From an uncultured Lactobacillus sp. (lineage in GTDB: Bacteria > Bacillota > Bacilli > Lactobacillales > Lactobacillaceae): 41,965 nt of DNA. A program made the translations under genes and the position numbers. Where the stretch lies: positions 1 to 41,965 of the forward strand of contig CAMLUN010000005.1 of the NCBI GenBank assembly GCA_946487795.1, in the 5' to 3' direction. Below, in pieces: positions 34,493 to 41,965 of the stretch (position 1 is the first letter of the stretch; each line of letters begins with the position of its first letter). The notes beneath the pieces are model-generated. The model had not been told where the DNA came from. It did no database searches and saw only the letters and a list, made by a program, of their open reading frames with translations.

Positions 34493-35837
34493 ATGCTTGA
34501 GTTTTTAAAACCAGCTCCAGTGGCGAAGAAAAAGGTTCCTGCTGATAAGGTTGAAAGTTCGTATCATTGGCATCAGTTAGGAGTATTGCTTGCAATTTGT
34601 ATCGGTTACATTGGCTATTATATTATTCGTTTAATTTTCATAACCGAACAAAATGAAATTATGAAGCAGTATGGTTTTACCACGGCTGATATCGGAATGG
34701 TACTTTCGTGTTTTGGGATTGGTTATGGGATTTCAAAATTATTTATGGGAGCATTAAGTGATAAAAGCAATACTAACCGTTATTTAGCAACTGGATTGGT
34801 TATTTCTGCACTGCTTAACTTTGACTTAGGCTCTACCCATAGCCTATATATGATGATGTTTCTAATGTTAATTATGTCGATTGCTCAAGGGATGGGGGCA
34901 GCTGCATGCCAGCGTTCTGTTCAATTATGGTGAGGAAAGAAACACCGGGGAGCGATTTACTCGATTTGGTCTTCCGCACATAACGCTGGAGTCTTTGCTT
35001 GTGTTGCCGTTGTACAATTAGCAACGTTCATGTTTTCAGGTTCCATTTCTGCTGCCTTTTATACATCTTTAGTGGTTTCGCTGATTATTATGGCCTTTGT
35101 ATTATTAGTAGGTGCTGATCGGCCGGTGAGTGTTGGGCTGCCAAGTATTTCTGAATATACCGGAGATGAAGTTGTTTTAGAAAACGGAACTGAGTCTGAT
35201 TCTGAAGAGACGAGTCTGACTTTACCGCAAATTTTTGTTAAATATATTTTGACGAATAAAGTTGTGTGGGCCATTACTCTAACATCAATGTCCTTGTATT
35301 TGGTTCGTTACGGGATGATGAGCTGGATTCCAAGCTATCTTGTAGAATCAAAAGGCTTTACGACTAACTTTGCAAAGTGGTTAGTGGGTATTTTTGAACT
35401 TGCGGCGGTTCCAGGAGTAATTATTATGGGAGCAATTTCCGATGCATTAAAGGGACGTCGAGCTATTGTTTGTATTTTATGTGTAATTGGTTTATTTATT
35501 TGTTTGACAACGTATTTCTTTAGTACCAGTCACATTTTGATCGTAAGTGTTCTTTTTATTATGGGAACTTTAATTTGCGTCCCATTAACATTAGTTGGAT
35601 TAATGGTTAATGAAGCAGTTCCTAAATTTGCAGTAGGTTCATCAACTGGATTTATAGGCTATTTTTGGTGAAACGTTAGCAACTGCTTTAATTGGTATTT
35701 TGGTAGCTAAATATGGCTGGCTTGCAAGTAATATGGTTTTATATACTGCTTCAGCGTTAGTATTTATCTTATTAGTTTATATTTTTATTGCTGAGCGTCG
35801 AGCTGAAAAGATAGTCGATGCTGATAAAAAAGATTAA
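34493..35837 (+). pseudogene. Sugar-phosphate/glycerol-phosphate MFS antiporter (UhpT/GlpT-like), doubly broken
   Basis: The 34493-34933 frame (146 residues) starts with the UhpT-like N-terminus (FIGYYIIRLIFITEQNEIMKQYGFTTADIGMV). It stops at TGA 34931-34933 in the position of the second tryptophan of the conserved WW-xKKxRG loop; the same frame continues as GKKHRGAIYSIWSSAHNAG and QIFVKYILTNKVVW to TGA at 35671. There a T5 run (35662-35666) puts the frame off by one: with four Ts it reads GYFGETLATALIGIL and runs to TAA 35837 with the last helices. So one nonsense change and one frameshift. Restored length is about 447 residues. A weak near-cre (two mismatches) sits at 34448-34462 in its leader. 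Confidence 0.85.
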
Positions 35838-35846
35838 ATTTTCGCT

Positions 35847-35883
35847 AAAACAGGGCTTTGAAGAATTTTTAGCCTTGTTTTTT
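35847..35883 (+). terminator. Terminator after the broken MFS antiporter
   Basis: AAAACAGGGCT pairs with AGCCTTGTTTT through G-U pairs, then T-run. Confidence 0.8.
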
Positions 35884-35941
35884 GATTTAATTAAATGGTC
35901 AAGAATATTTTGCAAAAAAATATTAAATAATAGTTAAAACA

Positions 35942-35958
35942 TTTGACCTTTTTTGACC
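35942..35958. promoter_or_regulatory. CtsR operator of clpP
   Basis: TTTGACCTTTTTTGACC is the inverse of the CtsR heptad repeat GGTCAAA-N3-GGTCAAA and is perfect. It covers the -35 region (TTGACC 35943-35948, 17 bp, TATAGT 35966-35971). Confidence 0.92.
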
Positions 35959-35982
35959 AATCGAGTATAGTATTATTATCCG

Positions 35983-36009
35983 TTAGCATATAAGACTAAC
36001 GAGTGCTAA
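35983..36009. promoter_or_regulatory. Degenerate CIRCE element upstream of clpP
   Basis: TTAGCATAT (35983-35991), nine bases, GAGTGCTAA (36001-36009). The right half and the spacing match CIRCE exactly; the left half keeps TTAGCA. HrcA binding here would add to CtsR control. Confidence 0.6.
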
Positions 36010-36029
36010 TTTATTAAGGAGGCCATATT

Positions 36030-36623
36030 ATGAATTTAGTACCTACTGTCATTGAGCAATCATCTCGTGGTGAACGTGCTTATGACATCTACTCACGGCT
36101 TCTGAAGGACCGTATCATTATGCTCTCTGGTCCAATTGAAGACGAAATGGCAAATTCAATTGTTGCGCAACTTTTATTCCTTGATGCGCAAGATTCAACT
36201 AAAGATATTTATTTATACATTAATTCACCTGGTGGAGTTGTTACCTCAGGAATGGCAATTTATGACACCATGAACTTTATTAAGGCTGATGTTCAAACTA
36301 TTGTAATCGGAATGGCTGCTTCGATGGCCAGTGTATTAGTATCATCTGGTGCTAAGGGTAAGCGTTTTGGATTACCACACTCACAAGTTTTGATTCATCA
36401 ACCATCTGGTGGAGCTCAAGGTCAACAGACTGAAATCGAAATTGCTGCTACTGAAATTTTGAAGACACGGAAGATGCTTAACGGAATCCTTGCTAAGAAT
36501 TCTGGTCAACCTATCGAGAAGATCCAGGCTGATACTGAACGTGATCATTACTTGACAGCACAAGAAGCAGTAGATTACGGCTTACTTGATGGTGTAATGG
36601 AAAATAATTCAAAATTAAAGTAA
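36030..36623 (+). CDS. clpP: ATP-dependent Clp protease proteolytic subunit
   Basis: 197 residues. The tetradecameric serine protease works with ClpX/ClpC-type unfoldases. The catalytic triad is S98 (GMAASMAS), H123 (LIHQPSGG) and D172 (TERDHY). Length is normal for the mature ClpP of Firmicutes. AAGGAGG precedes the ATG. It is monocistronic, with heat-shock control by the CtsR and CIRCE sites directly upstream. Confidence 0.98.
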   Translation: MNLVPTVIEQSSRGERAYDIYSRLLKDRIIMLSGPIEDEMANSIVAQLLFLDAQDSTKDIYLYINSPGGVVTSGMAIYDTMNFIKADVQTIVIGMAASMASVLVSSGAKGKRFGLPHSQVLIHQPSGGAQGQQTEIEIAATEILKTRKMLNGILAKNSGQPIEKIQADTERDHYLTAQEAVDYGLLDGVMENNSKLK

Positions 36624-36633
36624 AGTGATAATT

Positions 36634-36683
36634 AAAAAGATCTCCAATTATTCGATTAATTTCGAATGACGGAGATCTTTTTT
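36634..36683 (+). terminator. Terminator after clpP
   Basis: AAAAAGATCTCC (36634-36645) pairs with GGAGATCTTTTT (36671-36682) with an inner ATTCGA/TTCGAAT pairing. Confidence 0.9.
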
Positions 36684-36742
36684 ATTATCAAAAACGTGCG
36701 TGGAAATTAACAGCCTTGTGGCGACTGTAATATCTTAAAAAT

Positions 36743-36776
36743 GAAAAAAGGCTGTCGAAAAATTCAACAGCCTTAT
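36743..36776 (-). terminator. Terminator of tRNA-Arg
   Basis: On the minus strand AAGGCTGTTGAA pairs with TTCGACAGCCTT and is followed by a T6 run, six bases after the tRNA 3' end. Confidence 0.85.
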
Positions 36777-36782
36777 AAAAAT

Positions 36783-36853
36783 GCGCCCCCCGAGAGTCGA
36801 ACTCGGATCTCGAGAACCGGAATCTCACGTGCGATCCATTACACTAAGGGCGC
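36783..36853 (-). tRNA. tRNA-Arg (anticodon CCG)
   Basis: A 71-base cloverleaf. The acceptor is GCGCCCT/GGGGCGC, the anticodon stem TGAGA/TCTCG around loop TTCCGGT gives anticodon CCG (codon CGG), and the T arm is CCGAG-TTCGACT-CTCGG. CCA is not encoded. A minus-strand -10 TATAAT lies at 36869-36864 and a terminator follows. CGG is used in several genes here (for example in pgcA, comFC), so the tRNA is needed. Confidence 0.95.
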
Positions 36854-37046
36854 GTCAACAAATATTATACTATCTTAAATAAGAATGAATTGCAAGCATT
36901 ATTTGAAAATTTTAATTAAAATAACGCTTACATCAGAAAAATGTTGTGATTGAATAGACAATTTTTTTGAAGATGGTATCATAAGTATCGTAGGAGTTGT
37001 ATTATTGCTTAGACCTTACCACTGCGTCACTTACAATGGTTGAGAG

Positions 37047-37074
37047 TTGCGATGCTGATGTAATGTGATAAACT
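37047..37074 (+). promoter_or_regulatory. Promoter of gap
   Basis: TTGCGA (37047-37052), a 16-bp spacer and TAAACT (37069-37074) with TGA directly before the -10. 36870-37046 holds no gene and no CggR-type regulator. Confidence 0.6.
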
Positions 37075-37121
37075 AAGCAAGTACACTAATTATGTTTTTT
37101 CCTAAAGGAGGAATTTGCAGT

Positions 37122-38129
37122 ATGACTGTAAAAATTGGTATTAACGGTTTTGGCCGTATTGGTCGTTTAGCATTTCGTCGGATTCACGAACTTAACACAA
37201 ATGATATTGAAGTTGTTGCAATCAACGATTTGACTACTCCTTCTATGTTGGCTTACTTACTTAAGTATGACTCAACTCATGGTAAGTTCCCAGGTGAAGT
37301 TACATCTACTGATACTGGTATTGTTGTTGATGGTAAGGAATACCCTGTATACGCTGAACGCGATGCTCGTAACATTCCTTGGGTAAAGAACGATGGTGTT
37401 GACTTTGTTCTTGAATGTACTGGTTTCTACACTTCTGCTGAAAAGTCACAAGCACACATTGACGCTGGTGCAAAGCGTGTATTGATTTCAGCACCTGCTG
37501 GTAACATCCCAACTGTTGTTCCTGGTGTTAACCTTGATACTTTGACTAAGGATGACATTATCGTATCAGCTGGTTCATGTACTACTAGCTGCTTGGCACC
37601 AATGGCTAAGGTCTTAAATGACGAATTTGGTGTTAAGGTTGGTACTATGACTACTATCCACGCATTTACTTCTACTCAAGCTATCCTTGATGGTCCTCGT
37701 GGTAAGAAGATGCGTAACAACCGTACTGCAAGTGTAAACACTATTCCTCACTCAAGTGGTGCTGCTAAGGCTATTGGTTTAGTTATTCCTGAATTAAACG
37801 GTAAGCTTTCAGGTCACGCACAACGTGTTGGTGTTGTTGATGGTTCATTAACTGAACTTGTTTCAATTTTGGACAAGAAGGTTACTGTTGACCAAATCAA
37901 CGATGCTATGAAGAAGGCTACTAACCCAGCATTCGGTTACACTGAAGATGAAATTGTTTCAACTGATATTATCGGTTCAACATACGGTTCAGTATTCGAT
38001 CCTTCCCAAACTGAAATTATGGAAGGTGACGATGGTTCACAATTAGTTAAGACTGTTGCTTGGTACGACAACGAATACGGTTTCACTAGCAACATGATCC
38101 GGACTTTACTTCACTTTGCTACTCTTTAA
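37122..38129 (+). CDS. gap: Glyceraldehyde-3-phosphate dehydrogenase
   Basis: 335 residues from ATG 37122 (AAAGGAGG upstream). NAD-dependent oxidative phosphorylation of glyceraldehyde 3-phosphate. The Rossmann motif [15 protein letters not shown] opens the protein; catalytic Cys153 is in [12 protein letters not shown], where serine replaces the usual asparagine two residues after the TT, a variant to check. Codons are of the strongly biased kind (AAG, GGT, GAA, GCT), consistent with high expression. It is the first gene of the glycolytic block and has its own promoter and terminator. Confidence 0.97.
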   Translation: MTVKIGINGFGRIGRLAFRRIHELNTNDIEVVAINDLTTPSMLAYLLKYDSTHGKFPGEVTSTDTGIVVDGKEYPVYAERDARNIPWVKNDGVDFVLECTGFYTSAEKSQAHIDAGAKRVLISAPAGNIPTVVPGVNLDTLTKDDIIVSAGSCTTSCLAPMAKVLNDEFGVKVGTMTTIHAFTSTQAILDGPRGKKMRNNRTASVNTIPHSSGAAKAIGLVIPELNGKLSGHAQRVGVVDGSLTELVSILDKKVTVDQINDAMKKATNPAFGYTEDEIVSTDIIGSTYGSVFDPSQTEIMEGDDGSQLVKTVAWYDNEYGFTSNMIRTLLHFATL

Positions 38130-38157
38130 TTTGAAGTAAAATTAAACTAATCTGATT

Positions 38158-38193
38158 AAGGTGGGAGGAGGACTACTCCGCCCGCCTTTTTTT
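38158..38193 (+). terminator. Terminator between gap and pgk
   Basis: AAGGTGGG and GGAG pair with CTCC and CCCGCCTT around GACTA, followed by T7. It would separate a gap transcript from the rest of the block, with read-through feeding pgk. Confidence 0.85.
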
Positions 38194-38219
38194 ATCAAGA
38201 GAAGAGGAGACATAATACA

Positions 38220-39425
38220 ATGGCTAAATTAACTGTTGAAGACCTTCCTTTAGAAGGCAAGAAAGTATTAATGCGTGTTGACTTTAATGTTCCAATTAAA
38301 GACGGCGTTGTTGGTGACGACAATCGAATTGTTGCAGCTTTACCAACAATTAAATATGTTATTGACCATGGTGGTCGAGCAATCTTATTCTCACACCTTG
38401 GCCGAATTAAAAAAGAAGAAGATAAGCCTGGACTTTCACTTCGCCCAGTTGCAGAACGTCTTTCTAACTTACTAAACAAGCCAGTAACATTTGTTCCAGT
38501 TACTGAAGGTAAGCAATTAGAAGATGCTATCGACAATATGAAGAATGGTGATGTTTTACTTGTCCAAAACACCCGTTACGAAGACGTTAAGGATGGCGAA
38601 TATGCAAAGCGTGAATCTGGTAATGATCCTGAATTAGGTAAGTACTGGGCTTCTCTTGGTGATGTATTTGTAAATGATGCTTTTGGTACAGCTCACCGTA
38701 AGCACGCTTCTAATGTTGGTATTGCTACTAACATGTCAGGCAAAGCAGCAGCTGGTTACTTGATGGAAAAGGAAATCAAGTTCTTAGGTGATGCAGTAGA
38801 TAATCCTGAACGTCCATTTGTTGCCATTCTTGGTGGTGCAAAGGTTTCTGATAAGATTGGTGTTATTGATAACCTTCTTGACAAGGCAGACAAGATTATT
38901 ATCGGTGGTGGAATGGCTTATACCTTCTACGCTGCTAAGGGAATCAAGGTTGGTAACTCACTTGTTGAAAAAGACAAGATTGACGTTGCTAAGCAAATCT
39001 TAGACAAAGCTGGCGATAAGCTTGTATTGCCAATTGATAATGTAGTAGCTGATAAGTTCAACAATGATGCTGATACAAAGGTTGTTGAAGGTGATATTGA
39101 CGACGGTTGGATGGCTCTTGATATTGGTCCTAAGTCTGTTGAAGAGTTCAAGAACGTATTAAAAGATGCCAAGACTGTTGTTTGGAATGGACCAATGGGT
39201 GTATTTGAAATGCCAAACTTTGCTAAGGGTACGCTTGAAATTGGTAAATTCCTTGGTACATTAACAGATGCTACAACAATTGTTGGTGGAGGAGACTCAA
39301 CTGCTGCAGTTAAGGAATTGGGTGTTGCTGATAAGCTTACTCACATTTCAACTGGTGGTGGTGCATCATTAACTTACCTTGAAGGTAAAGAATTGCCTGG
39401 AATTGCCGCAATTTCTGACAAATAA
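38220..39425 (+). CDS. pgk: Phosphoglycerate kinase
   Basis: 401 residues. Transfers the acyl phosphate of 1,3-bisphosphoglycerate to ADP. The N-terminal signature [14 protein letters not shown] and SHLGRIK are visible, then the C-terminal nucleotide-binding [13 protein letters not shown] and [29 protein letters not shown] precedes the ATG. Strong codon bias like gap and eno. No clear promoter in the 26 bases after the gap terminator, so it probably depends on read-through. Confidence 0.97.
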   Translation: MAKLTVEDLPLEGKKVLMRVDFNVPIKDGVVGDDNRIVAALPTIKYVIDHGGRAILFSHLGRIKKEEDKPGLSLRPVAERLSNLLNKPVTFVPVTEGKQLEDAIDNMKNGDVLLVQNTRYEDVKDGEYAKRESGNDPELGKYWASLGDVFVNDAFGTAHRKHASNVGIATNMSGKAAAGYLMEKEIKFLGDAVDNPERPFVAILGGAKVSDKIGVIDNLLDKADKIIIGGGMAYTFYAAKGIKVGNSLVEKDKIDVAKQILDKAGDKLVLPIDNVVADKFNNDADTKVVEGDIDDGWMALDIGPKSVEEFKNVLKDAKTVVWNGPMGVFEMPNFAKGTLEIGKFLGTLTDATTIVGGGDSTAAVKELGVADKLTHISTGGGASLTYLEGKELPGIAAISDK

Positions 39426-39458
39426 TTAATGTTTAACTACTATTTATAATTCTTATAT

Positions 39459-39495
39459 AAGAGGCTGAGAAAACTTTTGCTTTTCTCAGCCTCTT
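39459..39495 (+). terminator. Hairpin between pgk and tpiA
   Basis: AAGAGGCTGAGAAAA pairs with TTTTCTCAGCCTCTT around CTTTTGC. It is a perfect 15-bp stem but has no T-run after it, so it may be a processing or stability stem rather than a full terminator. Confidence 0.6.
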
Positions 39496-39543
39496 ACCGT
39501 ATCTTGGTATTAACAATAAAATGGTAGATAGGAGGGTCAAATA

Positions 39544-40293
39544 ATGAGAGTACCGATTATTGCTGGCAATTGGAAAATGCATAAGGATGTACAAGAAGCT
39601 ATCTCTTTTATCGAAAAAATAAAAAATCAGCTTCCACCTGCCGACCAACTTGAAACAGCAATTGCTGCTCCTACTCTTTGTTTGGTACCAATGGTTAAAG
39701 CGGCTAAAGAATCTCCGTTAAAAATAATGGCAGAAAACTGCTATTATAAGAATGAAGGAGCCTATACTGGTGAAACAAGTCCATATGCTTTATACCAAGC
39801 AGGAATCCATCATGTAATTTTAGGCCATTCTGAACGCCGAACTTACTTTAATGAAACTGATGAATTAATTAATAAAAAAGTGAAGGCAGCATTAGTAAAC
39901 GGGTTATGTCCGATTGTTTGTTGTGATGATACTATGCGTCGACGAGTTGCTGGAAAGAAAGTTCATTGGGTGGTGAGCCGAATTCTCGCTGATCTTCATG
40001 GATTGACCAATGACGAAATTTGTCATGTTACGGTTGCTTATGAACCTAGTTGGGCGATTGGAACAGGCGAGAGTGCTGATCCAGAACAAGCGGCGGAAGG
40101 TTGTTACCTTATTCGCCAGACGATTAGTGATATGTATGGCGATGAAGTTGCAAATAATGTTCGAATTCTCTATGGAGGAAGTGTGACAACATCTAATATC
40201 AATGCACTAATGGCAAAAAATGATATTGATGGTGTTTTAGTCGGAGCGGCGAGCTTAAATCCAGAAACATTTTTACAATTAGTTCACCATTAG
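39544..40293 (+). CDS. tpiA: Triosephosphate isomerase
   Basis: 249 residues. Interconverts DHAP and glyceraldehyde 3-phosphate. The opening AGNWKMHKD holds Asn and Lys of the active site, catalytic His is in ILGHSERR, catalytic Glu in AYEPSWAIGTG, and the phosphate loop is YGGSVTTSN. AGGAGGGTC precedes the ATG. Codon use is weaker in bias than in gap, pgk and eno (more AAA, CGA, TTA), pointing to lower expression or a different history. Confidence 0.96.
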   Translation: MRVPIIAGNWKMHKDVQEAISFIEKIKNQLPPADQLETAIAAPTLCLVPMVKAAKESPLKIMAENCYYKNEGAYTGETSPYALYQAGIHHVILGHSERRTYFNETDELINKKVKAALVNGLCPIVCCDDTMRRRVAGKKVHWVVSRILADLHGLTNDEICHVTVAYEPSWAIGTGESADPEQAAEGCYLIRQTISDMYGDEVANNVRILYGGSVTTSNINALMAKNDIDGVLVGAASLNPETFLQLVHH

Positions 40294-40323
40294 GCGGTTA
40301 AATGCTTGTTTTTAATTGTGTAA

Positions 40324-41706
<1,383 letters not shown>

Positions 41707-41723
41707 TTTTAAGCATTAGTTAA

Positions 41724-41757
41724 AAAAGAGGCTGGGGGAAATAATCCAGCCTCTTTA
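41724..41757 (+). terminator. Terminator after eno
   Basis: AAAGAGGCTGG pairs with CCAGCCTCTTT around GGGAAATAAT; no strong T-run follows (ACTATTTT). Confidence 0.75.
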
Positions 41758-41784
41758 CTATTTTAAAGTGTAAACTGCCAAAAC

Positions 41785-41915
41785 GAAGTAGCTAGCTGGA
41801 TTCTGAACGTTGATAAATCAACGTCCAGAATGACCCAATAGTTAGCTTCGCGTCGTAGCCATCCTTGCGGAGGTGGGACTAAAAACTCGCAAGCGAGTTT
41901 AGTCCCACTCCCCTT
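41785..41915. repeat. Structured two-hairpin element, copy 2
   Basis: Hairpin A (41785-41849) has TTCTGAACGTTGA pairing with TCAACGTCCAGAA around TAAA (one A/C mismatch) and outer GAAG/CTTC. CTTGCGGAGG (41864-41873) follows, then hairpin B with the palindrome AACTCGCAAGCGAGTT (41884-41899) inside GTGGGACTA/TAGTCCCAC, and CTCCCC. Spacing from CTTGCGG to the palindrome is 20 bases, identical to copy 1. The flanks (41758-41784 and 41916-41965) hold no gene that can be supported. Confidence 0.7.
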
Positions 41916-41965
41916 TTCCTACGATTAGTCAAGAAAAATATTTAGAAAAGAAGAGTATACTAAAC

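Noticed and set aside
34931..34933. TGA read as selenocysteine in the UhpT-like gene
   Set aside because: The family has tryptophan here, there is no SECIS-like hairpin, and a second frameshift downstream shows the gene is decayed.
35662..35671. Programmed slippage at the T5 run of the UhpT-like gene
   Set aside because: A T5 run is a weak slippery site, no stimulator is evident, and the upstream nonsense codon already breaks the gene.

Overview
The window is a low-GC Firmicute chromosome segment that reads as a heterofermentative lactobacillus, most likely Limosilactobacillus reuteri or a close relative. The basis is the AT-rich sequence with AGGAGG ribosome sites, the Firmicute gene orders rapZ-yvcK-whiA, hprK-lgt-gpsA-galU, comFA-comFC-hpf-secA-prfB, uvrB-uvrA and gap-pgk-tpiA-eno, and the Lactobacillales-type regulatory sites (T-box, CtsR, CIRCE, cre, LexA). 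The species name is recognition from memory and was not checked against a database.

Layout: 1-54 is the right end of an IS200/IS605-type element. 82-1915 is a MarR regulator overlapping a frameshifted 14-TM drug transporter. 1957-2589 (minus) is YigZ. 2651-5323 is competence DNA uptake (comFA, comFC) and the hibernation factor hpf. 5534-9095 is secA and prfB, the latter with its programmed +1 frameshift. 9116-13641 is a PspC protein, a YvlD-type membrane protein, hprK, lgt, gpsA and galU. 13708-16726 (minus) is lutABC. 16988-20878 is trxB, an M20 peptidase, a T-box leader with an orphan amino-acid binding protein, and a hotdog thioesterase. 20968-23876 is phosphoglucomutase, an HD hydrolase and a small cre-controlled membrane protein. 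24098-28993 is SOS-type uvrBA. 28994-30593 is an amino-acid exchanger behind what looks like a classical leader-peptide attenuator. 30701-33535 is rapZ-yvcK-whiA. 33536-34346 is a structured repeat and two unannotated-size small proteins. 34493-35837 is a decayed sugar-phosphate transporter. 36030-36623 is clpP under CtsR/HrcA-type sites. 36783-36853 (minus) is tRNA-Arg(CCG). 37122-41706 is the lower glycolytic block gap, pgk, tpiA, eno. 41785-41915 is a second copy of the structured repeat.

The content is mostly core housekeeping. Carbon control runs through it: HprK phosphorylates HPr for CcpA, and a perfect cre lies inside one promoter and a near-cre beside the lut operator. PgcA and GalU together make UDP-glucose. 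YvcK, RapZ and WhiA link envelope metabolism and division. The glycolytic block makes the carbon flux.

The most interesting unexplained structures are: (i) a serine-codon leader peptide (29059-29130) followed by mutually exclusive hairpins ahead of a SteT-like transporter; (ii) two copies of a two-hairpin element (33598-33699 and 41785-41915) that differ by compensatory base changes; (iii) a 37-residue protein on the minus strand (33734-33847) with its own promoter and ribosome site; and (iv) a T-box whose specifier and discriminator-reading base disagree.
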